A stretch of DNA of 64,000 nucleotides from Flaccisagitta enflata (Eukaryota; Chaetognatha; Sagittoidea; Aphragmophora). The notes beneath the pieces were generated by a model. That model was not told where the DNA came from, searched no databases, and saw nothing but the letters and a program-made list of their open reading frames with translations. Position 1 is the first letter of the stretch. Every line of letters starts with the position of its first letter. Both the position numbers and the translations under genes were made by a program. Positions 22,985 to 35,562 of this stretch are shown here, piece by piece. The stretch spans positions 98,642,001 to 98,706,000 of the forward strand of contig OZ231126.1 of assembly GCA_965153355.1 (NCBI GenBank), written 5' to 3'.

Positions 22985-23640
22985 CTACAAATGTCTCTAC
23001 AAATGTCTCTACAAACGTCTCTACAAACATCTCTACAAATTGTCTCTACAAATATCTCTACAAATATCTCTACAAATATCTCTACAAATATCTCTACAAA
23101 TATCTCTACAAATATCTCTACAAATATCTCTACAAATATCTCTACAAATATCTCTACAAATATCTCTACAAATATCTCTACAAATATCTCTACAAATATC
23201 TCTACAAATATCTCTACAAATATCTCTACAAATATCTCTAGAAATATCTCTACAAATATCTCTACAAATATCTCTACAAATATCTCTACAAATATCTCTA
23301 CAAATATCTCTACAAATATCTCTACAAATATCTCTACAAATATCTCTACAAATATCTCTACAAATATCTCTACAAATATCTCTACAAATATCTCTACAAA
23401 TATCTCTACAAATATCTCTACAAATATCTCTGCAAATATCTCTACAAATATCTCTACAAATATCTCTACAAATATCTCTACAAATATCTCTACAAACATC
23501 TCTACCAATACCTCTACAAATAATTCTACAAATATCTCTACAAACTTCAATACAAATATCTCTACAAATATCTCTACAAATTTCAATACAAATATCTCTA
23601 CAAATTTCAATACAAATATCTCTACAAATATCTCTACAAA
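22985..23640 (-). repeat. 12-bp array, right arm part 2
   Basis: About 55 units of ATCTCTACAAAT, very homogeneous from 23.05 to 23.5 kb, then mixed with TTCAATACAAAT near the right end before the unique terminal inverted sequence. Confidence 0.97.
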
Positions 23641-23739
23641 CCCAGGTAATCTGCGAAACAGATCCATCCATATCGGACTGACTGATCAACTTTCTAACCC
23701 AATGCAGTACTTATGGTTTTATCTTAGTTGACTTTCCTC

Positions 23740-24360
23740 TAAACATTCTGGTTGACTTCCATATCAGCTTGGAAATACTTTCTGGTTGACTTATTTGGTT
23801 GACTTCCTTTATACTTTCAAGTTGACTTTCATATCAGCCAGGAGACACTTTCGGTTGACTTGTTTGGTTGACTTTCCTCTTAACATTCTGGTTGACTTCC
23901 ATATCAGCTTGGAAATACCTTCTGGTTGACTTATTCGGTTGACTTTTTTTATACATTCAAGTTGACTTTCATATCAGCCAGGAGACACTTTCGGTTGACT
24001 TATTTGGTTGACTTCTTTTATACATTCAAGTTGACTTTCATATCAGCCACAAGACACTATCGGTTGACTTGTTTGGTTGATTTTCATTTATACATTCTTG
24101 TTGACTGTCATATCAGAGTTTTGGTTGACTCCTTGGCTGAATTTGTTCCCTACATTTTGGTTGACTCTCGTATCAGCCAGGAAATACTTTCCAGTTGACA
24201 TATTAGATTGACTTTTTTGGTTGACTTTCTCCTATACATTCTGGTTGACTTATTTTATCAACTTGTTTGGTTGACGTTTTGGTTGACTATAAACTGGCTG
24301 ACTCTTACAAAATCTGGTTGACTTACGTATCAGCCAGGAGATACTTTCAAGCTTTTTAAG
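23740..24360. repeat. GTTGACTT tandem repeat (~125-bp higher-order unit)
   Basis: GGTTGACTT recurs every 15-30 bp. A longer unit combining GGTTGACTTATTTGGTTGAC, a CAAGTTGACTTTCATATCAG segment and CCAGGAGACACTTTC repeats about five times. It precedes an E block and an A 3' end, so it may be the interior repeat of one composite element. Confidence 0.88.
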
Positions 24361-24397
24361 AGATTAAGTCCAGCGTGAGATATTCATCAATTTGTTC

Positions 24398-24795
24398 CCC
24401 CTACATAAATAAGCTAATATCTCATACACCAGACCTCAGATTTAATTCGAATTTTGCAGGGCTTATTTATTTAGTACCCTTTACTTGTATACCAAATAAA
24501 AAAAAAATTCACATAGGTTTACTACCCTCTACCTATGGAAATCGCCTAAGTCTAGTAAAATATTACTACAAAAATAATAGGCAAAGGGTAGTAAAAGTTT
24601 ATGAATTTTTCTGAAAATTGGTACACAAGCTCCCATTGACATAAAAATACCACTGGTAAAGTTTCATGAACTTCTGAGGTCTGGTTCAAAAGATATGAGA
24701 AGGTTTTAAACGACGACGACAAACGAACAAACAAACAGACTACGTATCAATGCTACTTCATAGTCACCGACGAAAACTGTTCGTCGGGGACAAAA
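24398..24795 (+). mobile_element. GE element, E part and 3' hairpin
   Basis: E repeat (AAGCTAATATCTCATA, TTTGCAGGG, TACTTGTATACCAAAT) then the conserved 3' tail TAGTCACCGACGAAAACTG, TTCGTCGGGGAC. The CCGACGAA/TTCGTCGG hairpin is intact. No GE 5' hairpins upstream. Immediately followed by an A-family 3' half. Confidence 0.85.
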
Positions 24796-24880
24796 AGTTA
24801 AGTGTGACGGACCAACCGACAGACCGACAGACCGACCGACGGACAAAGCGGATTGTAGAGTCGCGTGCACGCGACTAAAA
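24790..24880 (+). mobile_element. A-family hairpin element, 3' half
   Basis: AAAAAGTTAAGTGTGACGG, GACAGACC/GACGG tract, ACAAAGCGGATTGTAGAG, perfect palindrome AGTCGCGTGCACGCGACT and AAAAAA. Joins the GE 3' end at the same internal position as at 41.9 kb. Confidence 0.88.
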
Positions 24881-24919
24881 AAGGAAAAGAAACTAAGACA
24901 AAAAAGAAAAGAAGATCAA

Positions 24920-24920
24920 A

Positions 24921-25008
<88 letters not shown>

Positions 25009-25010
25009 AA
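24920..25010. repeat. (GAAA)n microsatellite
   Basis: About 22 units of AAAG following directly on the A-element 3' end and its A run. Confidence 0.96.
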
Positions 25011-26280
25011 AAGTCTGGCATGAAGCAAGACAGAAAGGCGGACAAAAAGAAAACCTGAATATTTCTTAACCATTTGAATTTTCTTACAACGTGCAAATAT
25101 TCATCTCTTGATATGGATCACCCGTCCGTTGGTAAAATTCTAATTTTGCGAAAGACTTTAAGATTACTTTCCTTAGTCAATCACATATCCATTAAAGTTT
25201 TCTTTAGTATGAATCACACCTCGACCTCGATTCTATCCTTTAAGGGCATGTTACGATGGAAGGGTATGGGCATGGGTACGAGTATGGGTAAGGGTAAGGG
25301 TATGGTTTCTTAACAATGTTACCCACGGGTGATTTGATGAATTTTTGTTTAACAGGTAAAAATCATTTGCCATTGAATACTCTTGGTAAGCAGTTTGCTT
25401 TTGGGGTAGAAGAAAAAGGATGTTTTTCAGATTTTGTTTTATGGAAAACTAGGAGTGGTGCGCGTAATAACTAGTCAGTGAGGGTTCACAAGGCCCTCTT
25501 CCATTTATTTCAGTTTGGGTATAGTGAGAGATATTGGAGAGGGGTAAACCCGTAGAACCAGCTTTGTTTACACTATCTGTTTCATATCAAAACATAGGTT
25601 GATTTGTTCAATTTTAGGCCATAAGTGTATGGCGGGGAATCTCAAAGGGCCGTCGGTAAACAGTTTTAAGTCCGACAGAGCTTCAAGCCCGACAGGGTTC
25701 ATAAGAAATTCAGTCTTTTCCAATCTTAAATTATATATCATATAAAAAATGATAGCCAAATTTGTAAGAAAGACACATTCTCTCTTTTTATTCCCCAAAG
25801 TATGCTTTTTCTCTTCTTGTTTTACTTTTTCTTTCATTGTTTTTAATTTTTTGCCTTCAATTCTAACAGGGGCTTAAGTCCGACAGGGGTGTAAGTCCGT
25901 CAAACAGGGACGTCAGCCGACGTCCCTGACGTCCCTTGCCGTACACCCATGATTTTAGGCTCAAAATGATCAGAAAATGAAAAGAAATTTTATCGAGGAC
26001 GCTAAGACAATTCGAATGATGTAAAATGTTCACAAAAAAAATATTGTTTCGATTTATGCTTAGACGTATAGAAAACATGTAAGGAGACACAGTGTAGGTG
26101 AGCGCTATTTTCGAATTTGTATCCAGTCAAATCGTTTCATATCATGTTAAACTAAGTTAACAGATGTATTTCATATATGATTTGGACTCATTTGACACTG
26201 GCGAATGATTGTATGTAATTTTTTTCTCCTAAAATTTTATGCAATATTTGCAAAAATATTGGACAGATTTTTACATGGAC
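25011..26280. other. No gene recognised
   Basis: Short motif duplications (AAGTCCGACAG-type, 25.66-25.92 kb; GGGTATGGGTA near 25.26 kb). No coding or RNA signal. Confidence 0.45.
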
Positions 26281-26284
26281 TCGA

Positions 26285-26960
26285 GAAGTTCAGGGTTAGG
26301 CTTATAGAATGCCCCATGGGGGTTCTAAACCTGTTTTTGGAAAAGCTTAAATATCAGCGGCGCCACGCGACTTTGCTTTAAGCAGGGTCTATCAGTAGCA
26401 TAGATATCAAATCAAGGGAAAAACAGAACAAAATTCTTTTTTTCCCACTCTGTAGTCCTGAAACGCATCTCCGGCCCACCAGTCAAGTGTAGAGGGAGAA
26501 GCACTGATAGATAACGGGCTTTTGGGCCCCCAGGGGGCCCTAGGGGCCCTCCTATAGGGCTCTCAAGGGTTCTAAATGTATTAAATATTAGAGGAAATGA
26601 GCAAAATTCTTTTTTTTTATGAGTTTCATACTTACCCAACAGACTTCAGCATCAAGAGTAGGGGAGGGATACAGGTGGGTAACTGGGGATTGGGACCTAC
26701 AGGGGCCCCCTACAAGAACCCTTGGGGCTTTAAAAAATAGTCCGATGATAGTAAAAACTGAGTAAAGTTATTTTTTCTGTTATGTAATACCCGAGTGTTA
26801 TACTGATTCCTGTTTTATGGCCACCTAGATTAGAAATTAGTAAGATGCACAAATAAATAGCGGATAGTTGGCACCCCTAGGAGCCCCTTAAAGGCTCCCA
26901 AGGGCTCATGATGGCTCAAAAAATGAGCATTTTTTTCTGTTTTGTGGACCCCTAGTAGTG
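26285..26960. repeat. Degenerate GGGCCCCC-type repeats (~5 units)
   Basis: Recurrent pattern: a GC-rich GGGGCCCCCTA / CCCTTGGGGCT block, then a GAGCAAAATTCTTTTTTT-like segment, at about 26.29, 26.43, 26.52, 26.69 and 26.87 kb. Spacing is irregular (roughly 90-180 bp), so this is an old tandem array. Confidence 0.6.
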
Positions 26961-27217
26961 TATTCCAATCTTTCATAAACATGCTACACGACGCTACAAG
27001 TCACTTTGTTTATCTGAAGGCTGGTTCTTAAGTTGATCCGTTGATTTTCAAGTTATTCTGAAGTATCTTTTGTTTTTTTCTTGTTTGTCAGAAATTTTGT
27101 TTGAAAGGTCGGAAATGCGCGACATTAGTCTATTGGTAGCTATAAGTGTTAATGTAGCGGAGGAAGAGATTAAAAAAAGATTGTGAGAAAGATCTGGAGA
27201 CACATCACCCTAGAATA

Positions 27218-27981
27218 TACAGGGGCTTCAATCTCATTTGACACAAAAAGAACCTACATTATGCAAAAATGAATCAACTTCTTGGTTTGATTTTTTTTTT
27301 CATAAAAGCACTACATATGACGTTTTTGTGTCCAAATTTCATGGTACTGGGTCAAATAGCTTGAGAGATATCCCATTTTAAAGTGAAAGATGTCATGATG
27401 AGATGGGCTAATCTTTTTGACTTTGTGGTTTTGACCTTTCATCTATAGACTGCTCTCATTTCTGAACGCTTTGAGCTACAGATGTGAGATTGGTCTTGAA
27501 TGGCAGATAATTTCATCTAGTTTTTGTATATGAGAAAAGAGTCCTTTGAAATCTTATCGTATTCATTATTTTTCTTTTTTTTTTTTTTAAACAATCTTGG
27601 TTACAGTTTTTGTAAGAATTTTGCCAAATTTTTAAAGTGTTTGCCTATAATTTAAAGTTATATAATAAAACCTGACAACTTCTAACTTTGGGGAGTTACA
27701 ATCTATCACTCAACTGAAATCAAACATCTGTGGCTCAGAGCACTTTGAATTTTATATGTTTTCTAAGTTAAAAGTAGCAAGAAAACAGCATTTTTTGTTG
27801 AACTCACTGCTTAACTTCAAATTTTGATTACTGCCAAACTACAAGACCCAGTCCCATGAAATTTTGATACAAAAAACGTCATACATAGTGCTTTTATAAG
27901 AAAAAAAATCACATTGAATAATAAATTAGTTTTTGCACAATATAGGTTCTTTTCGTGTCAAATGAGATTAAAGACCCTGTA
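27218..27981. mobile_element. Long-TIR MITE Q (764 bp), TA-flanked
   Basis: Ends TACAGGGGCTTCAATCTC (left) and TACAGGGTCTTTAATCTC (right, reversed), flanked on both sides by TA. Inverted homology extends about 150-200 bp inward (TCATTTGACAC, AAAAGCACTA, ATGACGTTTTT, TCATGG motifs on both arms). TA duplication and TACAGGG end suggest a Tc1/mariner-type non-autonomous element. No transposase. Confidence 0.85.
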
Positions 27982-27983
27982 TA

Positions 27984-29448
<1,465 letters not shown>

Positions 29449-29722
29449 CTTGCACTTGCGTACACGCGACTCTATAATCCGCTTTTTCCGTCCGTCAGTC
29501 CATCCGTCCGTTAGTCTGTCTGTATTATCTGAAGTCGGTTTTAGTCATTTTTGGTCATTTTTAGTCATTCCAAGTCATTCTAATTCATCATAAGTCAATT
29601 TGGTCAATTTAGTCATTTAAGTCATTTAATATCATTTTATATTATTTCAAGTCATTTTGAGTCATCTAAAGTCAATTTGAGTCATCCTTAGTCACGCACG
29701 CGACTTATAGGTGTTGGCCTTA
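29449..29722 (-). mobile_element. A2 hairpin element (~270 bp)
   Basis: Minus-strand 3' end at left (CTTGCGTACACGCGACTC hairpin, GCTTTTTCCGTCCGTCAGTC), interior of AGTCATTTT units, 5' end at right: GTCACGCACGCGACTTATAG, GTGTTGGCCTT. A compact version of the 2.8-kb element at 9.5 kb. Confidence 0.87.
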
Positions 29723-29941
29723 TTAACTGATGCTGTAAAAAGTATTAACCTTCTACAAAACAGGAATTTGAAACACAAATTCCTTCAAATCCTGATTCTT
29801 TAACATGGGCTTCTTCATCCCTCCATACAAATCGTGAAGGCTAATTGGACACAGCTTTTTCCCTTTTTTTTTTCTTTTTTGACAATTATAAAAAATTGGA
29901 CGCGAGACGGAGAAAATTTTCAATTATTCTTTTTTCCTTTC

Positions 29942-30164
29942 TTAGTCGCGTGCACGTGACTCTACAACCCACTCTGTCCGTCCGTCGGTTGGTCTTTCGG
30001 AGACGCTTAGCTTTTTTTCGTTGTTTTACGCTATTTTAAGTCATTTTAAGTCACTTAAAGTAATTATGAGTCAATTTACATTTAGTCTCTTAGACTTTTG
30101 GTCTTTTAATCTTTTAGTCTTTTGGTCTTAACAACAACACGCGACTGTAAGGTGCTGGCCTTGT
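29942..30164 (-). mobile_element. A2 hairpin element (~220 bp)
   Basis: Same ends as the previous element: AGTCGCGTGCACGTGACT hairpin at left, CACGCGACTGTAAGGTGCTG then GCCTTGTTT at right, with AGTCATTTT/AGTCTTTT units between. One hairpin base pair is broken (C to T). Confidence 0.87.
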
Positions 30165-31217
30165 TTATTTTACTTTTGGCGTAATTAGTGAGATAGAAAA
30201 AAATAGAATTGGGAAGTGCGGTGAAGTAGTAGCTGAAGCTTGAATATGAAGACCCAAAAGTGGACGTTCTACTTAACTTGATCCCATCAAGGCCATCAAG
30301 GGCACACCGAGGGAACCGCCGCCGACGTCTCAATGTAGTACCAGCATTTATACCACGGAGGGATGAATGGCGTGTAAATAGATTTTTAACGCGAAATTCC
30401 TGGCCATTTGTACCATGTTTTTGATCTTCTCTCGTTGCCACAATTGTGTGATAACCGTGGCATCATCGCTGCTTGTTGTCTCTTGTTGTTGTAGTCTCTT
30501 TATGTTGTTGTTGTGTCTTCATGTTGAAGTTGTGGTCTCTTCATGTTGTTGTTGTTGATGTCGTTGATGTTGTTGATGTTGTGGTCTCTTCATGTTGTTG
30601 TTGATGTTGTTGTTTTTCTTGTTGTTGTTGTCATTTGCTTTTGTGGTTGTCTGTTGCTGTTGTTTCCTTTTGGATCATAGCCATGGCGAGGTTGGTGGTG
30701 TAAGATAGTGGCAGTGGCAGTCGTCCTGTTGATGGATCCTTGATGCAAAATGCAATTTGTGTTGTTATGTACAAGTCTGTATCTAGAATGTGTGGTTATG
30801 TACAAGTCTTCAACTTCGTGCGCGGAAATTTGAGGCCGTAGATAGGAAAACAAATCTCATTTAGCCCTCCAAGGCCTCCAAGGCCACATCGCACCACACC
30901 AGTGCCGTTCAAGAAATCAAACCACCACAGGGTGATTGAAATAAATTTCAAACGCGCTTTCAATAAACACTGTTTGCTCCAGGTCTTATTATCCAAATGC
31001 TCTTTCAATAGACATTTATTTAATGTTCTAGCATCCATATTTCAAAAAAATATTTTTTTGAATGTTATTAGTCACATAATCCACACCACAGCCCCAACCC
31101 AAATTCTTTGTAAGCCTTTTTCCTCACTCCCCCTGCCCACCCACCCTCAATCAATTTTAGTCAAAGACAATTGATTAATTTCGCTTTTGCCCACCACCTC
31201 TGTTTGCAATTTTACTT
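30165..31217. other. GTT/GTTGAT-rich tract, no gene
   Basis: 30.47-30.66 kb holds irregular GTTGTTGAT triplet repeats and a repeated TGTGGTCTCTTCATGTTGTT motif. The rest shows nothing I recognise. Confidence 0.6.
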
Positions 31218-31398
31218 TGCCGAGAATCCAGCCTTACAACTCCATCCCGCTTTGTCCATCCATCAGTTCATCCATCCGTCAGTTACATTTAAATTTTTTT
31301 CTATTTTTTGGTCTCACTGCTCCTGCCCAAAGGCTGAAGTGACCTCAAATACCCACCCTGGTTGTAACTGGAATAGCTGAGAATCCAGCCTTGTTTAT
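31218..31398 (-). mobile_element. A-family element, degenerate ends
   Basis: CATCCCGCTTTGTCCATCCA, T-rich run, GGTCTCACTGCTCCTGCCC, TGACCTCAAATACCCACCC, ending GAATCCAGCCTTG. The terminal hairpin has decayed; both ends read GAGAATCCAGCCTT, an unusual direct duplication. Confidence 0.75.
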
Positions 31399-31897
31399 AA
31401 CTGAAGGGCAAAAGAAAATGGAACAAATTTTTTGTTCCCAAACTAAACAGCATCAGTGACATTGGCCATTGTACTTGACAGTGTAGCAATACGCCATTCA
31501 TCAATTTTGAAATTTTAAAATAAATTTAATATACCTTGTTCTACCTTTTCTTATTGCATGTTTTGGAAAAAACGTCGACGAGACGAAGTCCCTTCGGTTT
31601 TTTTGAGTCCTGCAGAGTTTTTTGGATTTCCCATTTTCTCATGAAGCGTTTGAGAAAGTTGGTAAGCTTTTGGGGCCAAACGATACTACGCATGAAATTA
31701 ATAACTAAGAAAGAGCTAATTCTCCTTTTTCAGATGACGCCAAGCAGAATTTGTATGCAATTGATAGCTTTGGAGCTATGATTTTTTAAATCTTTTTTTG
31801 TCCGCGACGGAATACCATTCCGACGCGGACTATAATTCGAGGCGGATGGGTGTCGTCGTTGTCGTCATCGTCGTTGTTGTTGTCGTCCACACTTTTA
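31399..31897. other. Unique sequence with a strong hairpin at 31800-31830
   Basis: GTCCGCGACGGAAT and ATTCCGACGCGGAC form a 14-bp stem (one mismatch) with a 3-base loop, followed by GTCGTT/GTCGTC triplets that lead into the next A element. Function unknown. Confidence 0.6.
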
Positions 31898-32043
31898 ACA
31901 AGGCCGGATACACGGCTACCGACCATTTGGGCAGCAGCAGTGAGGTCCAAAAATAAAAATCATAAAAAAAGTAAAGTGTGACCAACCGACGAACAGACCG
32001 ACGGACAAAGCGGGGTGTAGAGTCGCGTGCACGCGACTAAAAA
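31897..32043 (+). mobile_element. A-family hairpin element with 5' deletion
   Basis: ACAAGGCCGGATACACGGC, then a jump to CCATTTGGGCAGCAGCAGTG (the GTCGCGTGC arm is missing), A-rich stretch, GACGGAC tract, GGGGTGTAGAG and the perfect palindrome AGTCGCGTGCACGCGACT with AAAAA. Confidence 0.9.
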
Positions 32044-33098
32044 TGGGCTAACTTTTGAACGCCTTGACCAACATTCATGAAAAGAACTGCCGCTCTACTA
32101 AGTTCCGTCGCCTGAAAGCATTGCTAGTGAATGGAATTCGTCGAGTTAGAATTAATTTTTTTTTTTGAAGACGAAGACGCTCAGTCCAAGGGTTAAAAAC
32201 GCGATGCTGTTAGCAAGATGATATCAAAGGATGGATTTGTTATTAATATTCCACGTGAGGAGCTTTGCTTTGGAATCTGTAGACTAGTACTAAATAGCTT
32301 TCTAATGAAAAAAATGTTTTATATGATTACGGCCAAAGTAATCATGTGATCGGCATACAACTCACCCAGGATTTGTCCAGGGGTCGGATGGTTATTCACG
32401 CAAAATTTCAGAAAATTTCATAGAATACTTTATTGGCTACGCTGATTTGAAATTTTTGGATAGTTAGGCTGGTTCAGCTGGTTGCAATATCTGAAATTTC
32501 TTGAATCTTCACATATTAGTAAACAAGGTCAAATAATGTTACCATACAAAAAATCAAGTCAATCCGTTCAAGAGATATGAGCTTTCAAAGTTTGGGTAAA
32601 AAAAGTCACGACGATTTCCACCACTTAGAGAAAAAAGTCACAAATACGTTATGTTCTCAGACTTGGTATATTTCACGCTTGAGCGCTCATAAAATCATGA
32701 ACTATGTTTCTTCTTTTGCTCACTATACCTGAAATATTAGGAGCATTGGAAAAGTAAGAACAACCGTGGAAAGTGTAAACGCTAGGCTTTCTCATGATAT
32801 AAAATTTGATAGTATTAAAAGTTGAATCGGTAGATCCCTCTAGACAGGCGAAGACAAGCGAAGGTTTAAATCTAGATATGTCGTAAGTTTTTATCGTTTG
32901 CAACGGAGATCGGTAAGCGGGGAAGTCAGTGTAATAACTTTTGTTTCATTTACCTAACAACCAGGAGGCCGCCCTTGGAAACAATTCTCTCATGTTTGCT
33001 TCATATTTGGAGGGAAGTTGTACTAGGGTAAGCCGCTTTACATCCTATGCATATGTTATGATCCGACCCACCCAACCGGCCCACCAGCCTAAAAGTGA
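32044..33098. other. No gene recognised
   Basis: AT-rich unique sequence. Its right end (about 33.06-33.10 kb) has CCAACCGGCCCACCAGCC then TAAAAGTGAAC, the tail of the J repeat described at 35.1 kb. Confidence 0.45.
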
Positions 33099-33099
33099 A

Positions 33100-33504
33100 C
33101 AAGCCCGAGAGGGCAACAGTCGCGTGCGTCTGGAAATGACAAACAAAAGAGCAAAAACATGTTGAAATATTAAGAATGTTAAAAAATGTTAGAAAAATTA
33201 AAAAATGTTAAGGAATGTTAAAAACTGTAAAAACATGTTAAAAATGTTAAAAAGTGTTAAAAATAAAATTTAGAAATGTAAAAAAGGTAAAATTTTAAGA
33301 AATGTAAAAGAAATGTTAAAAAATGTTAAAAATGTCAAAAAATGTAAAAAATGTTAACGAATGTTAAAAAATGTTAAAAAATGTTTAAAGATGTTATAAA
33401 ATGTTAAAAATGTTAAAAACGATCAAAAATTCAGAAATATTTGTGACGGATGGACGGATCAACCGACAGACCAAGGTGTAGAGTCGCGTGCACGCGACTA
33501 AAAA
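33100..33504 (+). mobile_element. A3 hairpin element with (AAAATGTTA)n interior
   Basis: 5' end ACAAGCCCGAGAGGGCAAC, arm AGTCGCGTGCG; interior of about 9-10-bp AAAATGTTA units (33165-33440); 3' end GACGGATGGACGG, GGTGTAGAG, palindrome AGTCGCGTGCACGCGACT (33482-33499) and AAAAAC. The first 20 bases differ from A but the arm and hairpin are the same. Confidence 0.88.
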
Positions 33505-33678
33505 CACTGTTTTTATTGCTATATGGGGAAGGAAATCATACAGGGTGTTTCAGTTTCACGCGTTTTGAGGTTTAAAGAATCGACATAGCTTTTCTCCTAG
33601 AAAAGTTATTCCAATGCTGAAAAAAAGGTCTGAATAGATCTTGAAGTGCAGTTTTTTTATGTCACCAATTTTTTATAT

Positions 33679-34289
33679 GACGCACTGAAATTAAAGCAAG
33701 AGGAATTTACCCAGAGGACAAAGTTACCATTCACTTCACTACTTTTGCTTACGTCAATGCTTGTGTTTATTTTTTTTGTACTGAAATGTATAAACTTACA
33801 TGAGGAAACCGAACTATCACTGTCAAATGACAAAAATGCAAAAAGATTAAAGGAAATTCGATTCTAATGAGACTGAAAAGTGAAAAAAATAATGACAATC
33901 ATTTCAGTAACTGTTCATTGAAAATTTTAAATTTGCATAAAAAATCCAAATATCATTAAAATAAGAACATAGCGCCCTCAGCATATGCTATAGGAATCGC
34001 GCTATGTTCTTGTTTTGTTGATATTTTGATTTTCTATGCAAATTTAAAATTTTCAATGAGCCATGGTACATTGACAAAATAAGTTTTTATTGTATTTCGC
34101 ATATTTTTTCAGCTCAAAATTGAAGAATTGGAGTTTAAAACTGGCATATGCAAGTCAATTCATGCAAAATATGGCTGTTAACAGTTTAATTGAAAACATA
34201 AAAACAAAAATTATCATTAAATTTCATTATATAAATTTCATGATTTATCTAGCTCGGGTAGCAAATTCTATGGTAATTTTCAGTGCGTC
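33679..34289. mobile_element. H-family MITE 1 (611 bp), 4-bp target duplication
   Basis: Termini GACGCACTGAAATTAAAG (left) and GACGCACTGAAAATTACC (right, reversed). Flanked by ATAT at 33675-33678 and 34290-34293. The centre is a roughly 60-bp inverted repeat with AAGAACATAGCGC and GCGCTATGTTCTT either side of the loop. Same size and plan as H2 (55.1 kb) and H3 (58.2 kb). No transposase; superfamily unassigned. Confidence 0.87.
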
Positions 34290-34428
34290 ATATCTGCGCT
34301 TTTGAATATGCACTATGTAAGTTTGAAGAAAACAACCATATCCAGCATGCATCTTTAATCCGGATAAACAAGCCCAAGAGGGCAACAGTCGCGTGCGTTG
34401 GGATTTGACTCAAAAGAGCTCAAAAAAG

Positions 34429-34464
34429 CTATAGCTATAGCTATAGCTATAGCTATAGCTATAG
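34429..34464. repeat. (CTATAG)n hexamer run
   Basis: Six self-complementary CTATAG units inside the A3 element, able to form a hairpin. Confidence 0.95.
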
Positions 34465-34649
34465 CCAAGGCCTATTAAACGCAAATTTACCTGCCTACTC
34501 ATTAAAATACTCTGCCTACAATGCCTACCCTGCCTACCCTAATGTACCCAGAAATATCCAAAATACCTCAAAATACTCAAACATACCCAAAAATACCCAA
34601 AAATACCCAGAATTTCCCAGAGATACCTAAAAATAAGCATAGATACTCA

Positions 34650-34833
34650 ACAAGGCCGGATACACGGCAATCCAGTCGCGGACAGTTGGGCAGGAGCAGT
34701 AATGCGAAAACCGCTCGGAATTCAAAAATGTGACGGACCGACGGACCGACTGACCGACGGACGGACCGACCCCGACCTACTCGACCTACCGACCGACACG
34801 CAAGGTGTAGAGTCGCGTGTCCGCGACTAAAAA
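34650..34833 (+). mobile_element. A' hairpin element nested in A3
   Basis: CAAGGCCGGATACACGGC, arm CCAGTCGCGGACAGTTGGGC, GCAGGAGCAGTAATGCG, long GACCGACGGACC tract, hairpin AGTCGCGTGTCCGCGACT (34811-34828) and AAAAAC. AAATACCC-type units lie on both sides, showing insertion into the existing minisatellite. Confidence 0.9.
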
Positions 34834-35072
34834 CACCTAGAAGTACCTAAAAATATCTGAAAGTACACTAAAGTACCCCAAATACCAAGAATAACTAAAG
34901 TACCCCAATGAACCCTGAAGTACCCTAATGTACCCTAAAATACCCTAGAGTACCTTAAATTACCTTAAAATACCTTAAAAAGTTATAATTTCAAAAATGT
35001 GACGGACGGACCGACCTACCGACTTACCGACCGACACGGCAAAGTGTAGAGTCGCGTGCACGCGACTAAAAA

Positions 35073-35562
35073 CGTGCATAACTTTGGCATTTTTCAACCA
35101 ATTTGGTTGAAACTTGGTATGTAGTCTCTAAATGGAAGGACTCAACATCTGTATTTGATTTGTACAGATTTTAGTATGTTAACCGGCCAAACCGGCCTAC
35201 CACCCAACCAGCCTACCAGCCTAAAAGTGAAAAACGTACATAACTTCGTCATTTTTCAACCAATTTGGTTGAAACTCAGTATGTAGTCTCTAAATGAAAG
35301 ACCTCAACATATGTATTTGAATTGTAAAGGTTTCAGCATGCTAACCGGCCAAACCAGCCTACCACCCAACTAGCCTACCAGCCTAAAAGTTAAAAACGTG
35401 CATAACTTCGGCATTTTTCAACGGATTTGGTTGAAACTTGGTATGTAGATTCTAAATAGAAGGACTCAACATAATCAACATATGGATTTGAATTGTAAAG
35501 ATTTTAGCATGCTAACCAGCCAAACCAGCCTACCACCCAACTAGCCTACCAGTCTAAAAGTG
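35073..35562 (+). repeat. J tandem repeat (~163-bp unit, 3 copies)
   Basis: Units start at about 35070, 35233 and 35395, each with CGTGCATAAC, TTTTTCAACC, TTTGGTTGAAACTTGGTATG, TAGTCTCTAAATG, and a tail of ACCGGCCAAACC / CTACCAGCCTAAAAGTGA. Comparable in length to the core repeats of bivalve pearl elements. Continues at 36657. Confidence 0.9.

Larger units (their letters stand above)
18984..23691. mobile_element. Giant foldback element built of a 12-bp repeat
   Basis: Outer unique ends are inverted relatives of each other: left (18984-19034) contains AGTCAGT, GATATG and CAGATTACCTGGCTTTGTAG; right (23640-23691), read in reverse, contains AGTCAGT, GATATG and CAGATTACCTGGGTTTGTAG. Inside, the 12-bp unit ATTTGTAGAGAC/T runs in plus orientation to about 20.34 kb and in the opposite orientation from there to 23.64 kb. 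The layout matches Drosophila FB-type foldback elements (long inverted repeats made of short tandem units) but I see no transposase and no target duplication. Confidence 0.78.
34367..35072 (+). mobile_element. A3 hairpin element with AAATACCC interior, itself interrupted
   Basis: 5' end ACAAGCCCAAGAGGGCAAC and arm AGTCGCGTGCG match the A3 element at 33.1 kb. Interior: CTATAG hexamers, then AAAATACCCA/AAGTACCCTA units. 3' end GACGGACGG tract, palindrome AGTCGCGTGCACGCGACT (35050-35067). An A' element (34650-34833) sits inside the interior array. Confidence 0.85.

Noticed and set aside
19033-23640. CRISPR-like array
   Set aside because: 12-bp units without spacers, in an animal-like genome.
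33535-33560. ACAGGGTGTTTCAG as a mariner-type end paired with ACACCCTGTAG at about 38508
   Set aside because: Only a short match 5 kb apart with no continuing inverted homology visible.
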